Positions 54,757 through 64,000 of a stretch of 64,000 nt of DNA are shown one piece after another. The stretch spans positions 6,138,001-6,202,000 of the forward strand of contig JAMPIQ010000001.1 of NCBI GenBank assembly GCA_024699855.1. Direction: 5' to 3'. The first letter of the stretch is position 1, and each line of letters begins with the position of its first letter. Position numbers and translations under genes: made by a program. The notes below the pieces were generated by a model that did no database searches, was not told the origin of the DNA, and was given only the letters and a program-made list of their open reading frames with translations. The stretch comes from Aphelenchoides besseyi (taxonomy: Eukaryota > Nematoda > Chromadorea > Rhabditida > Aphelenchoididae).

Positions 54757-55306
54757 TCAAACCCACTTGTCGTCGATTGCGTACTCCGCTGGACGGTCGT
54801 TGTATTGAATTTGTTTCTCATTTGTTGACAGTTGAACAACTGCGTTGTCGGCAATCAGCAAAAGACACTTCTCAATGGTTTCACAGCTCGTTCCAATCGA
54901 ATCTGAAAGCAAAATTAGACTTTGAATAAGAACTCACCATTCGACAAGGTCCATTTCGCTTTGGTACTTTCAGCTCCTTCAAAGTTCAATTCGAAGTCGT
55001 CGTTCAAAAAAGTTGGAATCTGCAATCCGACTAATTTTTGCGATTCAATAGCTCACTTTCTAGTGTCGTTTGTTTCGTAGTCGATCCAAATAACCAACAC
55101 GTGATATATTCTCCATTTTATTGCGATTACCGCGTCCGTACAGTTTTTGAATTCGCTAAACTTTGAAGCACAAAAATACTCGAAAGAACTCACAATCCTA
55201 ATTCTGTCGACTAATTATACGGTTGAATGCCCTTCTCATAGGAATCATCAATATCAAAAATGTGCATCAAAAGCACGATTGTCAATAAGAACGTGAAACT
55301 GATCAT
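54757..55306 (-). CDS. Secreted protein, unknown family, one unresolved phase
   Basis: The likely exons are 55306-55221 (signal peptide MISFTFLLTIVLLMHIF), 55155-55057 (KNCTDAVIAIKWRIYHVLV), 55019-about 54938 (TFLNDDFELNFEGAESTKAK) and about 54904-54757 (GTSCETIEKCLLLIADNAVV), with GT-AG borders. The join between exons 2 and 3 is out of phase by one base as read, near a run of six A. Several cysteines and beta-rich composition suggest an extracellular domain, but I do not recognise it. Confidence 0.4.
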
Positions 55307-55658
55307 CAGAAGCAAATCGACGAGTATAAATGGAAATGAGTTTGATTTTATTTACAACGAATTCAAGTTGTGTTTTAATTGGTACTTGGCGAATAGAACA
55401 GCAGTCATTTCTTTCCACCATTGGATGACTGTTGAAAAGGCTCGAAGAGCAGTGGACTTGTATTTAGCATCTTAATTGAGGAGTTGGCAGTCAAAAAAGT
55501 TACAAGAAATGAGAAGTGAAACCAAGATTGTAATAGTCGTAACAAGAGTAAAGTGGAGTTACGAAGTTATGTTTGTCTGAACACGCAAACTGAATACGTA
55601 TTAGTGATTCCAATACAAGTTTAAGTTTATGCAAAAATCGACTTTGACGATCGATTAT
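55307..55658. other. Intergenic, nothing recognised
   Basis: Short frames only. Confidence 0.35.
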
Positions 55659-55939
55659 TCATTTCTGGTCATTCGCTTCAATTTCATTTCTCTGTTCTGC
55701 GGTTCGATTTCGCTCTTCCGATGTTTTATGTGATGTCGGTGATTGTAGCAGCTCAAGTTCCAGTTTCATTGTCGATGGCTGACCGGTGCGAGTTTCTGGA
55801 TTCGGATTCCGATGGTCGGCAATTGAGACCTTCTCGACTTTATCGTTGTCCTTTGATTCACTTGGTGAGTTTACGGTCGCTTCATAACCATAACCATTGA
55901 CTTCAGAAACGAAGTGTTTCGGCGTAATGCACATCAAAC
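55659..55939 (-). CDS. C-terminal exon of an uncharacterised gene
   Basis: After a CGCGTAG acceptor the frame reads LMCITPKHFVSEVNGYGYEA, then a hydrophilic Ser/Glu/Thr-rich tail ending TAEQRNEIEANDQK and TGA. An upstream exon ending SVHFWNG before GTAAAC (about 55978-56000) would fit in phase. Further exons up to 56.6 kb are unresolved. Confidence 0.45.
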
Positions 55940-56627
55940 CTACGCGAAGAAAATGGCGAGACAATGAATGGACTAGGAAATTCCTCGTTTACCATTCCAG
56001 AAGTGAACGCTTCTTTAAAGTTTGCGGACCAACCAATCGGTTCGCAAAAGTAAGTGGGGAAATGAGTTTGAAGAGCGAAAGTTTTTCAGTGTCTATATCG
56101 TCGATTCAATACCAAGCCCAACGAGTTACGGCGTGGTCCATCCGAGGAGGTGCGTGGAGGTTACAATTTTTGTCAGCGGTTCTATCAAATCGTTGAAATC
56201 CGATCGGTGGTTCTTTAGACAACGCAAACGAAGACAACCGACTGAAGTTGAGGGAAGAGGTGAACCTGACTATCCAGTGCCTTGTAACCTTTTATCTTCA
56301 GCTCTGCTCGTATGCAAAAGATCGAATGCTGACGCACGTATCACGACGAAAAAAGTCCTGGACTGGTGAGAAGATAGAATTTTGAAAAAATCAGAAGTCG
56401 ACAGCTCCAATATTTGTGATTGTAGAAATAAATTTTCTTTTGGATTGTTGAGATCATATTTTTTGAGCTTGATTGGAAAGATACAGTCAGGACAAAATCC
56501 GATTTGACAGAAATTGATCTCGCCATCGAGTTGATTGCTCACAATCGAATGGACATTGTTATCTAATATTTGTTGTCGAAATTACGATTTGCAAGCATAA
56601 AAACAGTGAAGAGGTTCAGTTAATAAG
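55940..56627. other. Upstream part of the preceding minus-strand gene, unresolved
   Basis: Fragments on the minus strand may be exons (near 55978-56020), and + strand stretches near 56040-56370 are also open. I could not build a model. Confidence 0.3.
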
Positions 56628-56691
56628 AAGAATCGCTGTACGGTCTTCGAGTCAACGGTTTTGAATCTCGCAACGTCCACCCCACTTGTAT

Positions 56692-56773
56692 GCCCTCTTA
56701 GCTCAGTGGCAGAGCGTCTGTCTCGTACGGTCGTGCAAACAGAAGGTCGCAAGTTCAATCCTTGCAGCGGGCA
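56692..56773 (+). tRNA. tRNA-Thr(CGT) with a 10-nt intron, right-arm copy
   Basis: Cloverleaf: acceptor 56692-56698 with 56766-56772 (one T-C mismatch), D arm GCTC-AGTGGCA-GAGC, anticodon stem TCTGT (56717-56721) with ACAGA (56739-56743), U33 at 56723, and anticodon CGT at 56724-56726. A 10-nt intron (56728-56737) follows A37. T arm GCAAG-TTCAATC-CTTGC pairs perfectly. The discriminator is A at 56773. Confidence 0.92.
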
Positions 56774-57623
56774 ACTTTCTTTTGCTCATTTTGAGATTCT
56801 TGTCTACGTCAACATTGTGTGATCTTCACTTCGATACCGTTTCGGGTTAACAACAGTTCGACCGATAGAGCTCAAGAATTGTTTTTGACGTGAGTTTACG
56901 TTCTTTATTGTGCTGTTCTTTTAGGAACATTGTCGTTCTTCTATGACCTAAATGGCGATGGAGTGAAAATCAAGAAGACAGTCGATAGAGCCTAGAAGAC
57001 AAACGGAAGACGCTTTGGAATCAACTTGAAACACAAGAATTTTTGGTTGTTCGTTAAATGCGAATCCGAAAAAGAATTAATGAAACACACGAAGTTTTTA
57101 TTGCATTCAAAGTCCTTCACTGCGTTGTTTCTTTGATATAAACAAAAACTCTGATTGTCTTATTGCAAAATAAAAGCTCTGACGAGACCGCAAACTCGAC
57201 CAACGGCTATCTAAGATCACACTGAGCCTCAGGCAATTCAAATCACTCGTCGATTGAGATCCAATAGAACAAACCAAACAGACATAACCGACGACGCTTC
57301 TAGAAGCAGCAGCATTTTGAAAAACGTGTAGCCTTCTGGGAATAAGTCCGACGGTTAAGATCCAGTTTCAATTGTTGCACAACTGGCGTTTTTTTTTTTG
57401 TTGAAGATGCGACTCGAAGGATTCGAAAAAGCCGCCTTTCAATCGCGTAGTTTGCGTCATGATTATTGGCTGTAAATTGGAGTGCAATCAGCTCTTCGGT
57501 GGACCCGTAATTACTCGAGGTCACTTTGCTTGATTGCCCTTGTGTTTTCCGATAGAAAAAATTGATATCGGTGTGACGACTACTCCTCGGCTTGCTCATT
57601 CGTCCCACTCCCTATTGTCTAAA

Positions 57624-58266
57624 ATGTACGGAGTTCAAGGATTCGTCAGCGAGATGTTCAAGGATCCCGACTTTGGAAATGTCAGGATCATTGCACAAAA
57701 CGGGACAATCTTTTATGTAAGTTCTTTTTAATTGACAATAATTATTTGGTTGCAGTTCCTTAAGTCCATTTTGATGAAGAGCTCGAACATCTTCCAAAAG
57801 ATGTTCGAGCACGCGGGAACCGTTGAAGCCGTGAGCAACACGATTATCATGGACGATTTGGATGCTCAGATCATCGAAGCGATGTTGACGTTCATGATCA
57901 CACGAAGGGTCGAGAATATCGAACTCATCGACGCCGCACTATGGATAGCAGCCGATCGTTATGATCTGACTGATCTTCAGGTATCATTTCAATCATTGGT
58001 TTAAATCATAAGTGTTTTCAGAAAAACTGTGTGTCAAAAGCATGATGAAGAATCCAAGTGTCGATGGCGCTTTCGACGTTCTCAAATTGTCATTCCGATT
58101 CGACCAACTGTCCGAATTGAAGGAGGCCACTTTAAAGTTTGCATTACGGAATCTGTTCGCGATCGTGGAACTGGACGAATACGATGTATTTTGCAAAGAA
58201 GAGCCTCACATCGCAAACGAATTGATGCGTCTTGAGGAGTTTGAATTGCTGGAATCGGACGCTTAA
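57624..58266 (+). pseudogene. BTB/POZ-domain gene, right-arm copy, frameshifted at exon 3
   Basis: The exons are 57624-57716, 57756-57980 and 58022-58266. Exons 1 and 2 are the same as in the intact left copy and encode the BTB core. At the start of exon 3 this copy has AAAAACTGTG (58022-58026 A5), where the left copy has three A, so two extra bases shift the frame to a stop after a few codons. The rest of exon 3 is preserved to TAA at 58264-58266. Either the gene is broken or the run length is a sequencing error. A truncated BTB core could still be made. Confidence 0.8.
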
Positions 58267-58706
58267 GTGACTACGCTGCTGGAACCGAGTTTTTAATTGC
58301 ACTTAACGTATTCATTTGTTTTTATCATCAACTGTAACATAATAAAGATGTTTTTGTAGAATAATGTTTGTATTTAATCAAATAGAAGATAAAAAACGAA
58401 TTTATTAACAACACGAGGGTGGAATATTTACGCCGTTGAAGAGGTGTTCGACTGGACGCGATTTTGGCCATCAAATGTACAACAAAAAGTAAAATTACAA
58501 GATCAAAATTAAAACAAGAGGTGTTTCGCATTGTACGCTTCGTTGATAACGATGTCACTATCAGTTGGCCCACTCTCGATCCTCAACGGCACAGAAAACC
58601 TTGTCAGTTTCTTCATGTTTCGAACTAAACGACCTCGAATTCAACACATTTCTGCTCATCAGTTTGGACCGCGCGAATGGCCACTAAAAAAGACGCATTC
58701 TATAAG

Positions 58707-59055
58707 GCCCTCTTTTCGAATTCACTCCGCAGTCCAGTTCTCTGATTACTAGCACTTACGGGCAGCCAATCGACAGTAAAGTAAGTGGCCCAAAAGGTGC
58801 TTAACGATTCTTTTCGGAATGACGTTCAAGCAAATCCAATCAATCAACCACTAACTGTTCAAGTCTATCAGGTATTGGTACTGAAATGGGCAACCATCGA
58901 AATGGAGGACTGTGAGTTTGCTGTCTCAACTGAAGCGGTGAATTACACGAGCCTCAATCGTCAAACCTTTCTGTTCTGTGCGACGTTTCTTTCCAAGACA
59001 AAGATGGTCAGTGAATTCAAACATTCAAAAATTAGTGATTCAGAGTAGAAATTAG
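58707..59055 (+). CDS. Uncharacterised gene, right-arm copy, partial model
   Basis: The possible exons are 58707-58780 (FEFTPQSSSLITSTYGQPID), 58872-59006 (ATIEMEDCEFAVSTEAVN and TFLFCATFLSKTKM) and a 12-nt last exon 59044-59055 ending in TAG. The middle exon also reads open through the putative 91-nt intron, so the model is uncertain. It is conserved almost base for base in the left arm, which gives no test of coding. No family is recognised. Confidence 0.35.
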
Positions 59056-59170
59056 CTTCAAGCACGTTAATTTTATGCGAAAAGTTGACTTCGGAGCTCG
59101 ATTCTTCGGTTTCGGTCAATCGCTGCGATCTCTGGTTTCCGTCTTGTTCCTTGACTTTTTCGATCCTCCG

Positions 59171-60576
59171 ATGCTTCGTTTGTTGTTCTTGTTCAAGGTC
59201 GTTGGCCTTCTTTCTCGTATGGCGATGGCCGGGTGTCAAGTCGATGCGGGAGAGACGACGTGAGTTTCGAGTTTCGTCCCAACTGATTATCCCGTGTTTT
59301 CAGCATCGACCTCGGCAAGTGCGACAACGGAGCCGTCAAACTCAAATTCAATGGCAGTAAGCTCAAGTTCAACATCCAATATGGTCAGAAGGATTCTGGA
59401 AAGTTTGTTTTAAAGACTTTGGTGTGAGATAATCGTTTTGTTTAGAACAATAAAACTCGTCGTTGGCGGTTGTGACTTCAAGTTTGGTTTGATGTACAAT
59501 CCATTAAATCAGAAATCATCTTTGCTATTTGCGGGTAAGCTTTTTCTAATAAGGTAAAAAATTGTTTTTTAGATTCCAATGCAATTTTCTACTTCCCGGT
59601 CCCAGTGAAGGTCAGCAGCAGCGGAATCGTCGTTGGAAAGGGCTCTGACGCGAACACGTATCCGTGTGCGTCGTTCAAGTCCGCCAAGAACAATATCGTT
59701 GACTTCAAGGTTGAAACGGTCGAGGAGATCTCGGGTCTCCAAATCAGACTCGTAAGGTTCTGACAATTACACAAAATAGTGGCTTTGATTTCAGGATGGT
59801 GCGACTGTCTTCGCTGGAGTTCACGAAGAATCGCAATGGGGTGTTTCGGGCTGGCGTTTGTGGACTTGCATCGGATGTGGGTAAGTTGGAAGGGGTTTAG
59901 TCGAAGTGATCGACTTGTTCAGAGTTGCACTTTTGCTAATTGTTGTTGTCGGCGGAGGCATCTGGTACTATCGACGCTACAAAAAGAAACGACGCGATGC
60001 CGAAGCCGCTCAGCTGGACAAAACGGTCGACTCGAAGGCAACTGAAAAGTCGGCCACCGGAACTCAAGCATCAGGAAAGAAGGATGGAGACCAGAAAGAC
60101 GGCGGAAAAAAGGCGGGAACGGATGCTGTGTTGACGGGTGAAGTGCGAAAAAACGGAGTGAATGCACCGGTAGGAGTCGCAGAACGAAGCTTCTGATCAA
60201 TTTGCTTTCAGTCGCACGAGAATCCGCAAGCCGCAAACGTGAACAACGGTGAGTAATTTCAGTAGAAGGAGCATCGACCGTTGCAGATGTGCCGCAAGGA
60301 AGTCTTGCGGTTCTCGTTAATGCTCCAGCGGACCAATTGCAGCCGATTTCGAAGAACATCGCGAACCTGAGACGCAAAGTGAGTTCTTAGACGGAAGTTT
60401 ACTCTGCCTGTTTATAGTACGTTCGTCCAAAGCGAGGACAACGTGGTGCAAAGGTAACACGTCTGCACAGAGTTCGGTGGCTCCCAGGTTCAATCCCTGG
60501 TCGAGCTGTAATGCGAACTCCGCTGTTCTCGCCCCACCCAGGCGGTACCAATTCTGGAAGCCAATGGGTACCTTGA
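59171..60576 (+). CDS. Secreted single-pass membrane protein of a three-copy family, 358 aa, C-terminus altered by an insertion
   Basis: There are nine exons: 59171-59259, 59304-59402, 59446-59534, 59573-59751, 59795-59880, 59923-60169, 60212-60248, 60287-60378 and 60418-60576. The signal peptide is MLRLLFLFKVVGLLSRMAMA. The ectodomain of about 155 residues has spaced cysteines (GCQVDAG, GKCDNG, GGCDFKF, YPCASF, WTCIGCG) and ends at a membrane segment VALLLIVVVGGGIWYY (about 181-198), with a positive stop-transfer RRYKKKRR. A polar cytoplasmic tail follows. The left copy ends with exons giving KDIMNKDPKRDSAETFEGIP. Here those are replaced because a SINE-like insertion starts seven codons into exon 9, and translation runs into it. 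No family is recognised. Confidence 0.72.
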
Positions 60577-60738
60577 ATTCAAGGGGAAGCACGGGGGCGC
60601 TGTTCAGAGCTGGCAACTCGCAACAGCAATGCCCTTACAATATGCCAAGACCCGAACATAATAGGGCGTTCGGAGCCTCTCCATCGCTTGCGATTGAATC
60701 AAAAGAGGGGATTTTTCGTGCTTTTCGTGCTTTCGTGC
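60441..60738 (+). mobile_element. SINE-like insertion with a tRNA-Val-like head
   Basis: This sequence is absent from the left arm. It starts with a tRNA-like head: A box TGGTGCAAAGG, ACGTCTGC as in tRNA-Val, B box GGTTCAATCCC and a perfect T arm CCAGG-TTCAATC-CCTGG. A tRNA-unrelated body of about 200 bp follows, with a tail of TTTTCGTGC repeats. About 17 bp of the target were lost compared with the left arm, so no clean target duplication is visible. The head's acceptor and anticodon stems are degenerate, so it is not a tRNA gene. Confidence 0.7.
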
Positions 60739-60969
60739 AAAGCATGACTCAGCTGCAACTGTGAGTTTGGAAGGTCGATTGCTTATTTCCGTCCGTTTTG
60801 CAGTTCGAAGGTATTCCGGACATCGTATGAAGTGCTTGACGTCGTCGGTCCGCATTTCAACCGTTTCTTTCACTGATCGCTGCCATTCAATCATTTGTTT
60901 CCCGTTCTTTTTTCTGTCGTTTTACCGCGAAATAAACAAAAACTTCTTGTGAACGAGTAGAAGTCGATG

Positions 60970-63553
60970 AAACAATCTCCTGAAGTTGACTCTAAATGAC
61001 GAGTAAACGTAGTATCTTCAGACGTCATTCGACACCTAGAGGTTTTGATGGGAACAACGCATCTTTTTATTAACAACTTTATATACACAAGTGAATCAGT
61101 GGTGCCCCTCCTTGAGGTGCCTCCCTTCCAATTCAGCAAAAACGATCGATGTCGTCTATTCAAATAATACACGCTCAACTTCCGAAACATATTCTTTTAT
61201 CTCAAAAATTAATCATCTACTCTTGCGATACCAAACACAATAGACAGACTCCAGACAACTATCAAACCTATCTATCAAGAATTTCGCTTGCTCTCAAATT
61301 ATCACTACATCTCTTCACTCTTCCAATTCTCATTCAAAACCAATAACGTATTACAACTACGAGCTAATTTGCTAACGACCAAACCCAAAACCTCTTCATC
61401 GGCTGGCATTCAAATCTTCTTTCTACAGAATCGAATGTCAAAACCCGTAGCACAAATCTAATGGTTATTGGCAGCATCAAAACAGCGACTTTGGACTCTT
61501 TCAATTCCGATAACATTTCGTTTTAACCAACCAAAAAAAACCTTCTTCTACTAATTACCAACCCATTTGTCAATGAATGGCGATCACAACTGATTAAACC
61601 AACTATCACCAATCTCTTTTTGTTTCATTCTCAACGAAACATTCTAATAGGCACGTTTATCTCAACTCAACATATCAACTAACCAATCTCGTTCGTTCAT
61701 CATCTTTGTTGGGTCTTGCATCTAAACTCACGGTTACAGCGATGCAAAACCATTAAATTAGAAATCATATCCATCGACTATCACAATCTTTTTATCCACC
61801 AAAGCAATGTCCATTTCCAACTTTTCACATTACCAGCCTTCCAGCACTTTAGTTCGAGTCTTCCAAATTCACAATACAACATTCGATTTTTCTTAACAAT
61901 TGGGAACACTTAGATCACACAACTTTCCATTGATCGCACTCGAACAATAATCTTGAATGAAAAGCTTTAGTCTTTGTCGTTGTCAACTTCTAATACCACA
62001 CGATCAACGACTATGACAACCGTATCTTGACAAGCCTGCAAAACTGATTGCTATTTCCATGTGAAAATCAAGCCTCAGCTTGCAACAAGATTTAACCATC
62101 TAATCACATCTCTGACGTTAATCCCAACCGCATTTCCAACTAAGCCAAAAGAAAACGATATCATCAGCTTTGTGAGTTGCCCATCACAACACAACCTGTA
62201 AATGAATACAACAGAAAGTTGCATTAATCAATGAGTATCTACAAGTTATAAGTCAAATGTTCTGAAGAATCAACAAGCTACCATCGATATGGCGACACGA
62301 TTTTGTCGAGAATTGATAGACTACATAAGACAAGATCATGAAAAGTGACGTTGATAGAATTGATAGAAAACAAATCAGCAACCGTACACCTTCTTAAACC
62401 CGTTTCCAAGCGAACATAAAATCTTCTTCGCGATTCAGTGACGAAATCAACACGGTTTACAAGGTCTTTGAATTAACCAAATTAGAGCTCCAACAAACAG
62501 AAACCAAGAGACAGTTGTTCAAGTTTCGGTGAGTCGTTTTTCAAAACCAGCAATTTCAGATATTCGGTTAAACTATTAACTCCAACCTTTTCCACTCCGC
62601 TAATATCCGTTGAAGTAATAGTCATGCCACTAAAACATTTTCATGCTCTGTAAAACATATTTTTTTAATTTTGAAGTTACAAAGCAGTCTGTTCTGCGAG
62701 AGTAGAAATCGACTTTCAACACAGCTATTGATCTTAACATTTGCAAGTTCCCGATGTCAAAATCGGATCTAAATTCCACAGTCGTTAATTGGCCTCAACG
62801 ATCACAGCGTTCGGTTTTTCTGGATTCGTCGGCTCACAGTCTTGTTCTATTGACTGCTTTTAGTGGTGATGTTTGGCCTTTCCAGTTAATGGATTGGCGT
62901 ACTCTCTCAGACGACATCGCAAATAATTTCCGTTCAAAGTTCAAATCTACGACCTCATAGATGGATCGAAACTATTGAATGTCTTCGAACAGTGCAAAGA
63001 TCAGGAACAATGTTTACACTTTCAGTGAGAATCTCCGCTGCTATTAAATGGCAAATGAACTCGTTCCACCCCTCATCTCTTCCGGGTACTATTCTCGTTG
63101 CTTTAAACTAAACTTGAACTCAGGTTCGAACGTCTTCTGCAGCACGTCACTTCGTAAACGGCGCAACACCCGACATGTCATTAGAGAAGCAGAACACCTG
63201 GTGCTCAATTTTGCGTCCATTTGTTAGCCGATTCGTTCATAACATGCCAACGATTAAAGGACCGAATAACCAACCATTCTCATCAAATTGCAATAAACGA
63301 ACATTCCAATTAAAAGCTCATTAAAAGTCCAATTAAAAGCCACACCTCGGCTAACGTGCTCTTGCAAGCTAATTTGACCAAAATTTATTGGCCATGAGAT
63401 TGACGAGTTAAGATCGATTTTTATTTTCTTGTTGACTAAGTAGTTAGAAGAAACAACCGGTTAGAAGTGTTTTTGGGATCCAGCCCTAAAGCTTTTGTTG
63501 ATATGCCGATTGGGTTGTGTGAGGTCGAGGGTTTGAGCGTTTGTACCCGCAGA
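60970..63553. other. Gene-poor tract depleted in G on the + strand (about 61.15-62.5 kb)
   Basis: No exon could be supported. Sampled 60-base lines between 61.2 and 61.4 kb contain only 3-5 G each but about 14 C by eye. At 61085-61140 lies the reverse complement of a motif also found at 30150-30195. The last 600 bases are ordinary AT-rich intergenic DNA. Confidence 0.45.
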
Positions 63554-63689
63554 TCATCGCAACAAATTGGTTTGCGTTTTCGCCTTCACCAGATGCTGCT
63601 TCTCGACCACGCTCCGCAGCACCGCCGCTTTCGTCGTTTGCGTCTCGCGGCCGCACACCGTCGAAATGTGTTTGATTGAATCCTCGACG
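63554..63689 (-). CDS. Probable last exon of an uncharacterised helical protein
   Basis: After a TTGTTTTCAG acceptor the frame reads VEDSIKHISTVCGRETQTTK and VLRSVVEKQHLVKAKTQTNL before TGA. Codon use is GC-rich and coding-like. A tiny upstream exon starting MSWRLP near 63749 would fit in phase. The helical, charged composition is like that of a coiled-coil subunit. No family is recognised. Confidence 0.45.
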
Positions 63690-64000
63690 CTGAAAACAAG
63701 AATTGAGTCCACGAAACGTCATCGTCCCGACTAATGAGGTCTACGGTAATCTCCATGACATTCGCGTTTATTTTTGGCGGATTAGCCGCTGGGATTTCGC
63801 GTGACAACCGAAATTTGCAATTCGCACCACAAAACAAAATCGAATGACATGGAGACTTTGGGAAGAAACTTCAAATTTGCATTTCGAAAAGATTCGTCAG
63901 TTAAAATTCATGGCAAAGTTTGAACTCTCGGACCCCGTGAAGAAGTCGAAACTTACTTCCGAAATACTCGACATTCCCGCCTTCTTGCCATGTCCATGAG
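63690..64000. other. End of window, one short open stretch
   Basis: 63910-63999 (+) encodes a 29-codon frame beginning MAKFELSDPVKKSKLTSEIL. The opposite strand also reads openly (GKKAGMSSISEVSFDFFTG), so neither is secure. Confidence 0.25.

Larger units (their letters stand above)
56628..60969 (-). repeat. Right arm of the large inverted duplication (partner 9869-13928)
   Basis: This is a mirror image of the left arm with very few substitutions. It is longer mainly because of the insertion at 60441-60738. Identity begins at AAGAATCGCTGTA (56628) and ends at GTCGATG (60969). Confidence 0.95.

Noticed and set aside
1..64000. CRISPR arrays, bacterial operons, Shine-Dalgarno sites and SL1-type spliced-leader RNA genes
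   Set aside because: None were seen. The sequence is eukaryotic and no canonical SL1 sequence was found by eye.

Overview
The window reads as nuclear DNA of a nematode. Coding regions are split by very short introns (mostly 37-50 nt, TTTCAG-type acceptors). The gene content fits nematodes: an MSP-domain gene, a Tc5-type transposon whose transposase has the cysteine-rich C-terminus known from nematode Tc5, BTB genes, a thaumatin-like secreted protein, and one tightly spaced same-strand gene pair that looks operonic. I cannot name the species.

Layout. 1-690 is the 3' part of proteasome subunit beta-4. 884-3757 is a structurally complete Tc5-like element with 316-bp inverted repeats, a TAA target duplication and an intact three-exon transposase. 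4.7-9.7 kb holds small genes, including an MSP-domain gene and two membrane-protein genes. 9869-13928 is the left arm of a large inverted duplication whose right arm is 56628-60969. Each arm has an intron-containing tRNA-Thr(CGT), a BTB gene, an uncharacterised gene and a gene for a secreted single-pass membrane protein. 14-27 kb carries a BTB pseudogene, two pepsin-like aspartic protease paralogues and a third copy of the membrane-protein family. 27-31.7 kb holds small secreted proteins, including a glycine-rich one and a thaumatin-like one. About 33.7-40.3 kb is a decayed Helitron with an added Ulp1-like cysteine protease region. 41-47.5 kb is a dense conserved block: a secreted protein, an ACOT9-type thioesterase, a probable two-gene operon and neuronal calcium sensor NCS-1. 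48-51 kb is almost gene-free apart from a PIF/Harbinger fragment. 51.4-54.0 kb encodes a kinesin-6 (MKLP1/ZEN-4 type). 61-63.5 kb is a gene-poor tract that is depleted in G on the + strand.

The genes do not form one pathway. The most instructive structure is the pair of nearly identical inverted arms. Each arm keeps one gene that is broken or altered in the other: the right BTB copy is frameshifted, the left membrane-protein copy is frameshifted, and the right membrane-protein copy has taken up a tRNA-derived SINE-like insertion that rewrites its C-terminus. Several lesions are length changes in A or T runs, so uncorrected long-read errors must be excluded before any gene is called dead. Exon limits were deduced by eye from reading-frame continuity, GT/GC-AG signals and comparison between paralogues.
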